A stretch of DNA of 64,000 nucleotides from Comamonas sp. B21-038 (GCF_022387135.1 NZ_CP092462.1:2480001-2544000); one strand, 5' to 3'; numbered from the stretch's first letter, positions 54,277 through 63,233 are shown. A program made the numbers and translations. Notes: generated by a model from the sequence alone, not told the origin.

Positions 54277-54725
54277 GTTGTCTCCTTGATCAGCTCTTTT
54301 TTTGCGATGAACCGTGTCTTTGGCCGGCCGTCCAGATCTTGGCGTTGGACTACATACCTGCCGACAGGTAAATAGTACAAACAAAAGCCTGAATGGCTTT
54401 CAGTGCTAACCCTTGGTCGCTCGGAGCTGTGTGTTTTTGCCGCTGCTGGATGGGGCTGGGGAGGCTGATGCACGGGTAGTGCTGGCGGGAACCAAAGGCC
54501 TGAGAAACTGCCGAAGGCGCCCTGCTCTGGGCGGCCGTTGCGCATGCCCCAGCAGGCAGGGGCCAACAAGAAAACCCCTCGGCTTTGGATAAGCAGAGGC
54601 GCGAAGGCGCATAGAAGGCGCCGCTGGGGGAGGCCGTAGCAAGCGTCGCCTGGCGCGAGCACTTGCCGATTCTCAAATTAATTGCCGCAAGCGCCCTGTT
54701 CCCAAGCGCTTGTGGCCGGACACGA
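54277..54725. other. Gap of 449 bases with operator D
   Basis: Only the first part, with the ribosome site and operator D (54355-54370), has a clear role. Open frames on the minus strand further on (with RRLLCAFAPLL) have no ribosome site and look like non-coding or remnant sequence. Confidence 0.45.
54355..54370. promoter_or_regulatory. Operator D, binding-protein promoter
   Basis: TACCTGCCGACAGGTA, identical in all 16 bases to operator B. Read on the minus strand a -10-like TACTAT (54372-54377 on the + strand) abuts it. The gene start is about 80 bases downstream. Confidence 0.8.
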
Positions 54726-55901
54726 TCAAGACGCCAGGGCCCGCATCTCCGCGATCAGATCGGACTTGCCTTCAAAGCCAATGCCCGGCAGCGCTGGCAG
54801 GGTGACATAGCCGTTGTCCACCTTCACGCCATCGGGGAAGCCGCCATAGGGCTGGAACAGGTCCGGGTAGCTTTCGTTGCCACCCAGGCCCAGGCCTGCG
54901 GCGATGGCCAGCGACATCTGGTGGCCGCCGTGGGGAATGCAGCGGCTGGGCGACCAGCCGTATTCCTTGAGCATGTCCAAGGTGCGCAGGTACTCCACCA
55001 GGCCATAGCTCAGCGCGCAGTCAAACTGCAGCCAGTCGCGGTCCTTGTGCATGCCGCCGTGGCGGATCAGGTTGCGGGCATCCTGCATGGAGAACAGGTT
55101 CTCCCCGGTGGCCATGGGGCCCTTGTAGACCTCACCCAGTTTGGCCTGCAGTTCAAAATCCAGCGGGTCACCGGCCTCTTCGTACCAGAACAGCGGGTAC
55201 TGCGACAGCGCCTTGCCATAGTCGATAGCAGTATGCAGGTCAAAGCGGCCATTGGCATCCACCGCCAGCTGCTGGCCAGGGCCCAGGATCTTCAGCACCG
55301 ATTCAATGCGCTCGCAGTCCTCGGCCAGGGTGGCGCCGCCGATCTTCATCTTGACCACCGAGTAGCCGCGCGCCAGGTAGCTTTCCATTTCCTTCTTCAA
55401 CCCATCCAGGCCCTTGCCGGGGTAGTAGTAGCCGCCAGCTGCATAGACAAACACGCGCGGGTTGGGCGTGCCATTGCCATAGCGTTCGGCCAGCAGCTGG
55501 AACAAGGGCTTGCCGGCGATCTTGGCGGTGGCATCCCAGACAGCCATGTCGATGGTGCCGACAGCCACCGAGCGTTCACCATGGCCGCCGGGCTTTTCAT
55601 TGATCATCATGCGCGCCCAGACCTTGTGCGGGTACAGGTTCTCGCCGGTCTCGTCCAGCAGGCTGCCAGGCTCGGCCTCCAGAACGCGGGGGATAAAGCG
55701 GTCGCGCATCAGCGCGCCCTGCCCGTAGCGGCCGTTGGAGTTGAAGCCATAGCCAATGACGGGCTTGCCATCGCGGATCACATCGGTGACCACGGCGACC
55801 AGGCTCAAGGTCATCTTGGAGAAGTCGATGTAGGCGTTGCGGATGTCCGACTTGATGGGACGGGTGGATTCGAGGATGTTGACGATCTTCATGGTGGTCA
55901 T
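54726..55901 (-). CDS. tarD: D-tartrate dehydratase, enolase superfamily
   Basis: The 391-residue protein belongs to the mandelate racemase group. It has KMK with Lys184 and Lys186, metal ligands Asp215 (VDANGRF), Glu241 (WYEE) and Glu267 (TGENLF), and IPHGGHQ with His324. These features and long matching stretches, for example IDMAVWDATAKIAGKPLF and NESYPDLFQPYGGFPDG, agree with my memory of the characterised D-tartrate dehydratase TarD, which makes oxaloacetate. The start at 55901 gives the family length. It ends a minus-strand operon with an SDR, a Bug receptor and a DapA-like lyase. Confidence 0.85.
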   Translation of the reverse strand: MTTMKIVNILESTRPIKSDIRNAYIDFSKMTLSLVAVVTDVIRDGKPVIGYGFNSNGRYGQGALMRDRFIPRVLEAEPGSLLDETGENLYPHKVWARMMINEKPGGHGERSVAVGTIDMAVWDATAKIAGKPLFQLLAERYGNGTPNPRVFVYAAGGYYYPGKGLDGLKKEMESYLARGYSVVKMKIGGATLAEDCERIESVLKILGPGQQLAVDANGRFDLHTAIDYGKALSQYPLFWYEEAGDPLDFELQAKLGEVYKGPMATGENLFSMQDARNLIRHGGMHKDRDWLQFDCALSYGLVEYLRTLDMLKEYGWSPSRCIPHGGHQMSLAIAAGLGLGGNESYPDLFQPYGGFPDGVKVDNGYVTLPALPGIGFEGKSDLIAEMRALAS

Positions 55902-55927
55902 CGGTTGTGAAAATAGTGGATGAAATA

Positions 55928-56626
55928 TCAGCGGGCCAGGGACGAGCCACCGCAGATGGCAATGTCCTGCCCGGTAATGGCTGCCGCCGCCGGAGACAGA
56001 AGAAAGCCCACCAGGGCGGCGATCTCGGCCGGCTCGATCAAGCGGCCAATGGGTGGCAGGCGCGGCGCACTGCCGGCGCGGGCCGGGTCGTTCAACATGC
56101 CCGTTGCCGTGGCTGCGGGCGAGACCACATTTACTGTCACGCCCTGCGCAGCCACCTCGGCCGCCCAGCTGCGCGCCAGCGCGATTAAGGCCGCCTTGGT
56201 GGCCGCATACTGGCCGCGCCCTGCCATGCCCTGCGCCACCCGGCTGCCAATAAACACCACCCGGCCCTGGCCGCGCTGCGCCATGCCAGGCACGATGGCA
56301 TCGGCCAGGCGCGTGGCGGCATCCACATGCAGGCGCCACATCAGCGTGCCGCCATCATGGTCAAGCTGGCCCAGCGCACCCACGCGCAGCACGCCGGCAG
56401 CATGCACTAGCGCATCCACGGCGGGCAGGTCGGCAGCGGTACGTGCGATGGCAGCGCCGTCCGTCAGATCGACCGCCACATGCGCATAGCTGCCATGCAC
56501 GATGGCGGCCGGCGCCAGGTCCAGCCCCGTGACGCGCCAGCCCGCCGCCAGCAGCGCCTGGGCAATGGCCCGGCCAATGCCACTGCTGGCACCGGTCACG
56601 ACGGCATGGCGGGCGTCATTCGGCAC
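55928..56626 (-). CDS. Short-chain dehydrogenase/reductase
   Basis: This small 232-residue SDR has TGASSGIG, HAAGVL, IGSRVAQGMAG and the active-site YAATK. It overlaps the Bug receptor gene by 11 bases and precedes tarD by 26 bases. In a sugar-acid operon it may oxidise or reduce a hydroxy-acid. Confidence 0.88.
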   Translation of the reverse strand: MPNDARHAVVTGASSGIGRAIAQALLAAGWRVTGLDLAPAAIVHGSYAHVAVDLTDGAAIARTAADLPAVDALVHAAGVLRVGALGQLDHDGGTLMWRLHVDAATRLADAIVPGMAQRGQGRVVFIGSRVAQGMAGRGQYAATKAALIALARSWAAEVAAQGVTVNVVSPAATATGMLNDPARAGSAPRLPPIGRLIEPAEIAALVGFLLSPAAAAITGQDIAICGGSSLAR

Positions 56627-57590
56627 GGATGTTCCCTTCGCTCACGATCTTTTGCGCGCGCTCGATCTCGCTGCGCTGGAATTGGGCAAAGTCCTCCACG
56701 CTGCCCGGGGTGGACAGCAGGCCCTGCTCCTTGAGCTTGGGGCCCATCTCGGCCAGGGCCTTGTTGACCTCGGCGTTCAGCCGCTGCACCAGTGCGGGCG
56801 GGGTCTTGGCCGGTGCCCAGAGGCCATACCAGCTGTAGAACTCATAGCCTGGAATGGTCTCTGCTACCGTGGGTACATCTGGCAAGTTGGGTACGCGCTG
56901 GGCCGAGGTAACGGCCACCACGCGCAGCATGCCGCCCTTGTGGTACTGGAGCGAGCCAAGGATGGGGTCGATAAAACCGTCGATCTGCCCGCCGATCAAA
57001 TCCTGGAACGCGGGCGCCGTGCCCTTGTAGGGAACGATCAGGTAATCCAGCCCGCCCGCGCGCTTGAGCAGCTCGGTCGACAAATGCCCGGCCGAGCCTA
57101 GCGAACCCACGGCAAAGGTCATCTTGCCGGGGTTGGCCTTGCCATAGGCGATGAGCGACTTGATATCGGTCACCGGCAAGTTCTTGTTGATGGCCACCGA
57201 CAGCGGGGCCTTGGCCACCAGCGCAAGCGGCGCAAAATCCTGCGTCACGTTGTAGGGCACGGACTTGAGGGTGAGTGGCGCTGTCACATGCGTAGAAGCA
57301 CTGAACAGCAGGGTGTAGCCATCGGCCGGCGCGCGGGCCACCGTCTCGCCGCCGATCACGCCGCTGGCGCCGGGCTTGTTCTCGATAACAAAGGGCTGGC
57401 CCAGTTGGTCGGCCAGCTTTTGCCCCAGCATGCGGCCCACCGCATCGAGGGTGCCGCCTGGTGGAAAGGGGATCACTACACGGATCGCCTTGTTCGGGTA
57501 GGTCTGCGCAAAGCCGCTGGCGGCCATGGCCAAGGCGGCAGCGCCAATGGCGGTACGTAGCGCGGTGCGGATGAATTGTTGGCGTTGCAT
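56616..57590 (-). CDS. Bug/TctC-family periplasmic solute receptor
   Basis: The 324-residue secreted protein has a signal peptide (IGAAALAMAASGFAQ), YPNKAIRVVIPFPPGGTLD, ENKPGASGVIGGETVARAPADGYTLL and PDVPTVAETIPGYE, all Bug motifs. It probably binds tartrate or a related acid. It is first in the tarD operon after the TIR element at 57620-57851. Confidence 0.93.
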   Translation of the reverse strand: MQRQQFIRTALRTAIGAAALAMAASGFAQTYPNKAIRVVIPFPPGGTLDAVGRMLGQKLADQLGQPFVIENKPGASGVIGGETVARAPADGYTLLFSASTHVTAPLTLKSVPYNVTQDFAPLALVAKAPLSVAINKNLPVTDIKSLIAYGKANPGKMTFAVGSLGSAGHLSTELLKRAGGLDYLIVPYKGTAPAFQDLIGGQIDGFIDPILGSLQYHKGGMLRVVAVTSAQRVPNLPDVPTVAETIPGYEFYSWYGLWAPAKTPPALVQRLNAEVNKALAEMGPKLKEQGLLSTPGSVEDFAQFQRSEIERAQKIVSEGNIRAE

Positions 57591-57619
57591 GGTGTCTTGT
57601 CTCCTGTCGATTTTTTTCT

Positions 57620-57851
57620 AGAACGTGTTGACGATCTCTACGCAGCCGCGTTGGCGTGCAATCGGGATGAGTTCGAAGCGGTGGTTCGCAGCTTGCACCG
57701 AGGTGCAAGCAAGAGCCAACGCGAAGAAATCGCCCGATTTCACGTCAACCCGTAGGGACAGTGACTTTGCGGACACCCCGTCTTGAGGTGCACGCATCAC
57801 TTCATTCCGCAAGGGCACTGTCGAGGCGCGAGGAAATCGTCAACACGTTCT
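57620..57851. repeat. MITE-like element with terminal inverted repeats, copy 2
   Basis: This 232-base element starts AGAACGTGTTGACGATCTC and ends with the inverse of AGAACGTGTTGACGAT, a 16-base perfect terminal inverted repeat. It matches copy 1 (24331-24505) but carries about 57 extra bases after CGTAGGGACA. It lies between the DapA-like gene and the Bug gene, i.e. inside the presumed operon. No coding frame is inside. Confidence 0.82.
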
Positions 57852-57906
57852 TCGGGACCCCAGGAGCAGAGGACTCATAATCCCCTGCCCCGCTTCAACA
57901 GCAGGC

Positions 57907-58845
57907 TTAGCGCTTGAGCAGCCCGGCTTGCTTGACGGCGGCGCGCAGTGCCTCCACTTCCTTGGCATTGGGCGCTTCGGTCGGTGGGCGCACGGTGGCG
58001 TCGTCGATCACGCCGGCCAGGTACATGCCGCCCTTCATGCGGGCATGGGCCTCGCCGGTGGGCTCGCCCCCGCCGTACACGGCATCCTTGAGCGGGGTGA
58101 TGATGGCCTGCACGTCCATCGCCTTCTTCAGGTCGCCTGCCTTCACCGCGTTCCACAGGTCGATGATCAGCTGCGGAATAAACGTCGCAAAGCCCACCAG
58201 CGCGCCGTCCACGCCCTGCACCATCGAGGCGAGCAGGTACTCGTCATGGCAGGTCAGGATGGCCTTGGAGGCATCGGCCTCGCGGATCGCCTGGATGTCT
58301 CGGGCGTACTTGTTCATGTCGCGCTGGCCCACCTTGAAGGCCTGCAGGTATGGCAGCTTGGCCAGGTCGGCCAGCAGTTGCGACGAGTAGGAAGCACGCG
58401 TCCACGCCGGGTAGACATGGCAGACCAGGTCGGCATTGGGGGCGGCTTTGTGGATGGCTTCGAAATACTGCAGCGCATGGCCGGAGGTGAAGCCAAAGCG
58501 CAGCCAGTGGTGCGGGGGCATCACATCCAGCGCCACGGCACCGGCTTCCACCGCAGCGCGGGCATGTTCGGCCGCATCGGCCAGGCCTTCGCAAACGATG
58601 GACGAGATCACCGGCATGCGGCCCTTGAGCTCGTCGGCCACAATGCGTGTCACCTCAGCGCGCTCGGCCGGAGTCAGCGAGAACACCTCGCCGGTATGGC
58701 CGTTGGTCATGATCGCCACCACGCCATCGTGGCCGGCTAGCCAGGATGCGAGCTTGCGCAGTGCGGGTTCGTCAATGCGGTGGTCCGGGGTGAAAGGGCA
58801 AGAGATGGCAGGAATAATTCCACGATAATTCGCGATGGCAGGCAT
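57907..58845 (-). CDS. DapA-family aldolase/lyase
   Basis: The 312-residue (beta/alpha)8 protein has the Schiff-base lysine Lys171 (FKVG), Tyr145 in HVYP and GHTGE at 49-53, where the family usually has GTTGE. Such enzymes cleave or condense 2-oxo acids with pyruvate; the substrate here is probably a sugar acid-derived 2-oxo acid. The ATG at 58845 fits the fold better than an upstream start. It is divergent from the LysR gene. Confidence 0.88.
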   Translation of the reverse strand: MPAIANYRGIIPAISCPFTPDHRIDEPALRKLASWLAGHDGVVAIMTNGHTGEVFSLTPAERAEVTRIVADELKGRMPVISSIVCEGLADAAEHARAAVEAGAVALDVMPPHHWLRFGFTSGHALQYFEAIHKAAPNADLVCHVYPAWTRASYSSQLLADLAKLPYLQAFKVGQRDMNKYARDIQAIREADASKAILTCHDEYLLASMVQGVDGALVGFATFIPQLIIDLWNAVKAGDLKKAMDVQAIITPLKDAVYGGGEPTGEAHARMKGGMYLAGVIDDATVRPPTEAPNAKEVEALRAAVKQAGLLKR

Positions 58846-58928
58846 GTTTTTGTCTCCGTGAGGGGTGCTGGTGGTCAACGGTGTTCATCATTTCGCACGC
58901 TGCCCCTGCTGTCCAATACCCGAAACGC

Positions 58929-58938
58929 ATACATGTAT
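58929..58938. promoter_or_regulatory. Palindrome in the DapA/LysR divergent gap
   Basis: ATACATGTAT is a perfect 10-bp palindrome within CATACATGTATCTATG, a plausible LysR-type box between divergent genes. Confidence 0.45.
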
Positions 58939-58968
58939 CTATGAGCCAGGAAGGCTCCAAGGAAACCC

Positions 58969-59961
58969 ATGGGACCCGGCAACCGCCCGCTCGATCTGGA
59001 GTGGCTCGAAGACTTCATGGCACTGGCCGACACCGGCAACTTCTCGCGCGCAGCCGAGGCCCGCGCCATTGCACAGCCGGCCTTCAGCCGCCATATCCGA
59101 TCGCTGGAAGACTGGGTCGGCGTGGAGCTGTTTGACCGCAGCGCCCACCCTGCGGCGCTCACCCCTGCCGGCCAGCGCTTTCTGCCGCTGCTGCAGAACG
59201 TGCTGGCCAACCTGGAGGCCGCCCGCATCAAGGCCCGCGCCGCGCATGATGCGGCGGCCGCCAGCCTGCGCTTTGCTGCCACCCATGTGCTGTCGCTCAC
59301 TTTCTTTCCGCGCTGGCTGGTGGGCATGGAAGCGCAGCTGCGCATGGGCCCGATCCAGACGATGAGCGACAGCTCCCTCGCCTGTGAAGACCTGATGCTG
59401 CAGCGGCGCGTGCAGTTTGTGCTGTGCCACGGCCATGCCGCCGTGCCCGGCCGCCTGGACGAAGGCCAGTACCCCATGCTCCGCCTGTCCGATGATTTGC
59501 TGTGCCCCGTCAGCGCCGCCGCACCCGATGCCCCCGGCCAGCCGCTGCACCGCATCGGCCAGCACAGCGCCGTCCCGGTCCTCGCCTACAGCGAAGCCTC
59601 GGGCCTGGGCCGCATCATGCGATCGCGCATGCGCGGCATGTTTGCCGACGGCGCCGACGCCGTGCACGCCGCCCAGCCCGGCATCGAGCATGGCGTCGCC
59701 GTCGTGTTCACCGCCCACCACGCTGCCTTACTCAAAACCATGGCGCTGGAAGGCCGAGGCATCGCCTGGCTGCCCCACAGCCTCATCGCCGAAGAACTGC
59801 GCAGCGGCAGCTTGGTGCCCGCTGGCGACGACCGCTGGAACGTACCGGTGGAGATCCGCCTGTACCGCCAACGGTCGGAGATGGCGCCGGCGGCGGAGGC
59901 TTTGTGGGCGCTGGTGCAGGGGCAGCAGGCTGAGAGTACGGATAAGAAGCAAGCCGGCTGA
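58969..59961 (+). CDS. LysR-family transcriptional regulator
   Basis: The 330-residue regulator has an N-terminal helix-turn-helix (FMALADTGNFSRAAEARAIAQPAFSRHI) and an effector domain. It is divergent from the DapA/Bug/SDR/tarD operon, which it probably activates with a sugar-acid ligand. The frame starts at an ATG with AAGGA upstream. Confidence 0.93.
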   Translation: MGPGNRPLDLEWLEDFMALADTGNFSRAAEARAIAQPAFSRHIRSLEDWVGVELFDRSAHPAALTPAGQRFLPLLQNVLANLEAARIKARAAHDAAAASLRFAATHVLSLTFFPRWLVGMEAQLRMGPIQTMSDSSLACEDLMLQRRVQFVLCHGHAAVPGRLDEGQYPMLRLSDDLLCPVSAAAPDAPGQPLHRIGQHSAVPVLAYSEASGLGRIMRSRMRGMFADGADAVHAAQPGIEHGVAVVFTAHHAALLKTMALEGRGIAWLPHSLIAEELRSGSLVPAGDDRWNVPVEIRLYRQRSEMAPAAEALWALVQGQQAESTDKKQAG

Positions 59962-60053
59962 TGAGCCATAGAGCTGCAGTCAAGCAGCGAATATCGCGCT
60001 GGATGACCTGTTCATGTGGAGCGGCGCTCCACCCAGTGCGTTCTACCAAGCAC

Positions 60054-60590
60054 TCAAACGGCGCTTTGGCCAAAGCGCCGAAGCCAGCTATTCAGGGACG
60101 CGGGCAACACACTCTGGTTCGCATCTACGATTGTGCATTTATCAACCTTCCTCAGCTTGACGCCATTGGCGGTGGCGCCTGTGATTTTCTCCAGCTGCGC
60201 CTCTAGCTTGTAGCTGACGCAATAGTCGCCAGGCAATGCTCTTTCGCCTGCGGCTAGTTGGCCCACCATGGCTTCAATGAGCCGATTCATCGCCAGCTCC
60301 GCGATTTTCATGGCAGCGGCTTGCGATTCCGGAGGCAGCTCGGCCAGCGCGGCAAAGGGCTCGCTGTTTACTTTTCCAAATTTCTCGCGGTAATCCTCGT
60401 CCTCGACCAGCGCAGCCAGCGTGGAGAGAATGTCGTTGCGCGATTGGAATAGCGCACAGCCAAAAATATCGCCCTGGTTTTGGAGCCGATTTTCTGCATC
60501 GGCCACCAGTTGATCGCCCGAGACTGGATAGCTGGGGATTCGACCCATGCGAAAAGGCTTTATCGTGCGATTTGGAAAGCTTTGGTCCAT
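60054..60590 (-). CDS. Protein of unknown function
   Basis: The 178-residue soluble protein has a helical middle (AALVEDEDYREKFGKVNSEPF, then MNRLIEAMVGQLAAGER) and a short C-terminal part (TIVDANQSVLPASLNSWLRRF). The family is not recognised. A perfect 22-base palindrome (60059-60080) overlaps its last codons. Confidence 0.6.
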   Translation of the reverse strand: MDQSFPNRTIKPFRMGRIPSYPVSGDQLVADAENRLQNQGDIFGCALFQSRNDILSTLAALVEDEDYREKFGKVNSEPFAALAELPPESQAAAMKIAELAMNRLIEAMVGQLAAGERALPGDYCVSYKLEAQLEKITGATANGVKLRKVDKCTIVDANQSVLPASLNSWLRRFGQSAV

Positions 60591-60749
60591 GTGGGTATTC
60601 CAATTTTTCTAACGGGTGTGCGCCATCAAAACGGCGTTTAAGTGCCGGACGCCTGGATACTACATGCTCCGCTGAATAAACCCATTCGATCATTTTGTGG
60701 GCGTCGTACACTGCCAGCCTCTGCCTTTTAACAAGCCTTGTGCAAGCCA

Positions 60750-61319
60750 ATGACAATGCCCGTGTTCCCTGACAGTGTCGACACCCCCATTCCAACACCC
60801 CGCCTGAGCTTGCGCCTAGCCGGCCCCGGCGATGGCCAAGCCGTTTACGCTGCCGTCGTAGAAAGCCTGGACAGCCTGCGCGCCTGGCCCACCTCGCTGC
60901 CCTGGGCACTGTATGAGCCATCGGCATCCGCCTCCGAAGACTTCTGCCTGGCGAGCATGCGTGACCGCGAAAACGGCACGGGCCTGGCATTTCTGGTGTG
61001 GGACCACCAGCAGCGATTGGTCGGCAGCGTGGGCCTGCACACGATCCGCTGGGACATTCCCAGCATGGAGATGGGTTTTTGGATGCGCACTGGCATGCAC
61101 CGAAACGGATTTGCGAAAGAAGCGGTCACCGCAGTGCTGCACTTGGCGTTCACGCAATTGAAGGCGCGGCGGGTGTTTGCGCGCACCGATGAAGACAACG
61201 CGGGCAGCCGCGCGACCTGCGCCAGCGCGGGGATGCTGCTGGAGGGCGTGATGAAAAATGAGCGCATCACCCCGTCGGGGCAGTTGAAGAACGGCTGCGT
61301 CTATGCCTCTACACGGTAG
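60750..61319 (+). CDS. GNAT-family N-acetyltransferase (RimJ/RimL-like)
   Basis: The 189-residue protein has the GNAT fold in RimJ/RimL form: TPRLSLRLAGPGDGQAV at the start, GSVGLHTIRW, EMGFWMRTGMHRNGFAKEAV (acetyl-CoA loop) and ARTDEDNAGSRATCASAGM. It acetylates an amine or a protein N terminus. ATGs at 60750 and 60756 are possible. Confidence 0.88.
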   Translation: MTMPVFPDSVDTPIPTPRLSLRLAGPGDGQAVYAAVVESLDSLRAWPTSLPWALYEPSASASEDFCLASMRDRENGTGLAFLVWDHQQRLVGSVGLHTIRWDIPSMEMGFWMRTGMHRNGFAKEAVTAVLHLAFTQLKARRVFARTDEDNAGSRATCASAGMLLEGVMKNERITPSGQLKNGCVYASTR

Positions 61320-61461
61320 CCGGCGAGTGCCGTAATGGGACGGCGGCGGGCTGGGCAGATGGGCTGCTGTGGGCTGTCAGCCTCGCCTCGGTGCCATGCG
61401 CCCATGGCCATCTCTGCAGCAGACCGAGGGTCTTCCACGCCTCCCCACAACCCGGCTGCAA

Positions 61462-62085
61462 TTACTCGGGCTTGCCTTTCATCCCCAACAATTCGCTCGC
61501 GCCGATGATGGCCTGGGCGATCTCTTCGACGGATACGCGCTTTTTCATGGCCTGCTCGCGCAGCATTTCGTAGGCGCGGTCTTCACTGACCTGGTGGGTG
61601 GCGATGAGGATGGCTTTGGCGTCGGTCACACGGCGTTGGCCCAGCAGCTTGTTTTGCAGTTTGTGCACGTGCTGCTGCATCTGCCGGTGCTCCTTGTGGA
61701 TCTGCCGCGCAACGACCAGGGTGGAGAGCAGGCCAAAGGAGCGTATCGGCGAAGGCAGGACGGCCTGGGCCTTGAGCTCCAGCACGGCAGACACGATGGT
61801 GGGGTTTTCATAGTTCACCACCGCGACCAGGGCGGGCGCCTGCTCGCCGCTCGCCCACGGCATGAGCAGGTGTAAAAAATCAGGGCGTACCGCCAACAGC
61901 ACGATATCCGGGTCGCCCGGCAACTGCTGCACCGGTGGCCAGACGCTGCGCACCTGGCAGCCGATACGCTGGAGCTGCTGGGCCAGCAGCAAGCCATCGG
62001 CATCATCGGGGTGCATCAGGATGATGTTGAGTTGCCGCAGCTCTTTGAGGTGCTGCGAGGTGGCGCGGGGCTGCTGCTGGTTCAC
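61462..62085 (-). CDS. amiR: AmiR-like ANTAR-domain antitermination regulator
   Basis: The 207-residue protein has a pseudo-receiver domain (LNIILMHPDDADGLLLAQQL) and a C-terminal ANTAR domain (VTDAKAILIATHQVSEDRAYEMLREQAM followed by VSVEEIAQAII). In Pseudomonas AmiR binds the leader RNA of the amidase operon and prevents termination, and AmiC holds it silent. It follows amiC by 2 bases. Confidence 0.9.
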   Translation of the reverse strand: MNQQQPRATSQHLKELRQLNIILMHPDDADGLLLAQQLQRIGCQVRSVWPPVQQLPGDPDIVLLAVRPDFLHLLMPWASGEQAPALVAVVNYENPTIVSAVLELKAQAVLPSPIRSFGLLSTLVVARQIHKEHRQMQQHVHKLQNKLLGQRRVTDAKAILIATHQVSEDRAYEMLREQAMKKRVSVEEIAQAIIGASELLGMKGKPE

Positions 62086-62087
62086 GC

Positions 62088-63233
62088 TCAGACCTCGATC
62101 TTCGCCGTCCAGTCGCCCAGGGAATGGGTGACCAGATAAGGGTCAGGCGATACGGCGCGTTTGGCCTCGCGCAGAATGCTGAACGCTCCTTGCGCATTGG
62201 CCCGGCCAATACGGGGGTAGACCCAGGTGTGGTGGTTGCCGGGATCGATGCGCACACGCCCCTGCGGGGCATCAAACTCGCTGCCCAGCAGATGAGGCAG
62301 CAACTCGCTGATGGTGTCGCTGCCCGAGCGGCGAAAGGCGTTGGCAAACATATGCATCTGGAAATAGGACGCTTCCCAGCACAGATTGGGGCGGCAGTCA
62401 TCGCCGAACAGCCGTTTGAGGTGGGCCAGGCAGCGCTGGTTGGCAGCAGACTGGATCGACTGGAAATAAGGCGCCGAGGTGATGTGGCCGGCTGCGATGT
62501 CAAAACCCATTTGTCCGATCTCGGCCTCCGACGTCGTGAGGCTGCAAATGGGCATTTCCTTGGTGTCGAACCCGGCATCGGCATAGGCGCGGTACAGCCG
62601 GGCGGTGGAGTCGCCGACCACCGTGGAAAAGATGAAGTCAGGGCGCTTCTGGCGTACATCCTCCATGACGATTTGGTAGTCCTGCTCGGTGGCCGCCAGC
62701 GGCAGGTAGCGCTCGCCGAGGATTTCTCCCTCGGGGTGCTGCAGAACCAATTCGCGCAGTATGCGGTTGGATTCGTACGGGTAGATGTAGTCCGAGCCGA
62801 TGAGGTACACACGCGCACCAAAGCTGCTGGTCATGAAATCGGCCAACTGCACGCTGTTCTGGTTGGGGGCGGCGCCGGTGTAGATGATGTTCGCCGAGAA
62901 CTCGAAGCCTTCGTAGAGCGTGGGGTAGAACAAGAGCTTGTTCCATTTCTCGACCACGGGCAGCACGGCCTTGCGGCTGCTGGACATATAGCAGCCAAAG
63001 ATGGTGTTGACGCGGTCGTGCATGATCAACTGCTCGGCCAGGCGCGCGTACTCGGCAGGGTTGGAAGCCGGGTCGTAGCGCACGGCCACCAGCTCCCGCC
63101 CAAGCACGCCGCCGGCGTTGTTGATTTCGTCGATGGCCAGCAGGCTGCCCTGCAGCTGCGATTGACCGATGGTGGACGTGGTGCCAGTTTCCGAAAAAAG
63201 AATGCCGACGCGCAAGGGATCGTTGTTTGCCAA
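62088..63233 (-). CDS. amiC: AmiC-like amide-sensing negative regulator
   Basis: The 381-residue protein has the AmiC features: RVGILFSETGTTS, FGCYMSSSRKAVLPVVEKWN, TLYEGFEFSANIIYTGAAPNQ, IGSDYIYPYESNRI and LTTSEAE. It is a periplasmic-binding-like cytosolic sensor of small amides that inhibits AmiR. A TTG start at 63233 with GGAGACAGG upstream gives the normal size; the longer frame upstream has no family sequence. Confidence 0.9.
   Translation of the reverse strand: MANNDPLRVGILFSETGTTSTIGQSQLQGSLLAIDEINNAGGVLGRELVAVRYDPASNPAEYARLAEQLIMHDRVNTIFGCYMSSSRKAVLPVVEKWNKLLFYPTLYEGFEFSANIIYTGAAPNQNSVQLADFMTSSFGARVYLIGSDYIYPYESNRILRELVLQHPEGEILGERYLPLAATEQDYQIVMEDVRQKRPDFIFSTVVGDSTARLYRAYADAGFDTKEMPICSLTTSEAEIGQMGFDIAAGHITSAPYFQSIQSAANQRCLAHLKRLFGDDCRPNLCWEASYFQMHMFANAFRRSGSDTISELLPHLLGSEFDAPQGRVRIDPGNHHTWVYPRIGRANAQGAFSILREAKRAVSPDPYLVTHSLGDWTAKIEV

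Noticed and set aside
54273-54662. Minus-strand frame of about 129 codons in the gap before tarD
   Set aside because: It has no ribosome site, overlaps the promoter and operator of the binding protein gene, and its composition does not look like a folded protein.
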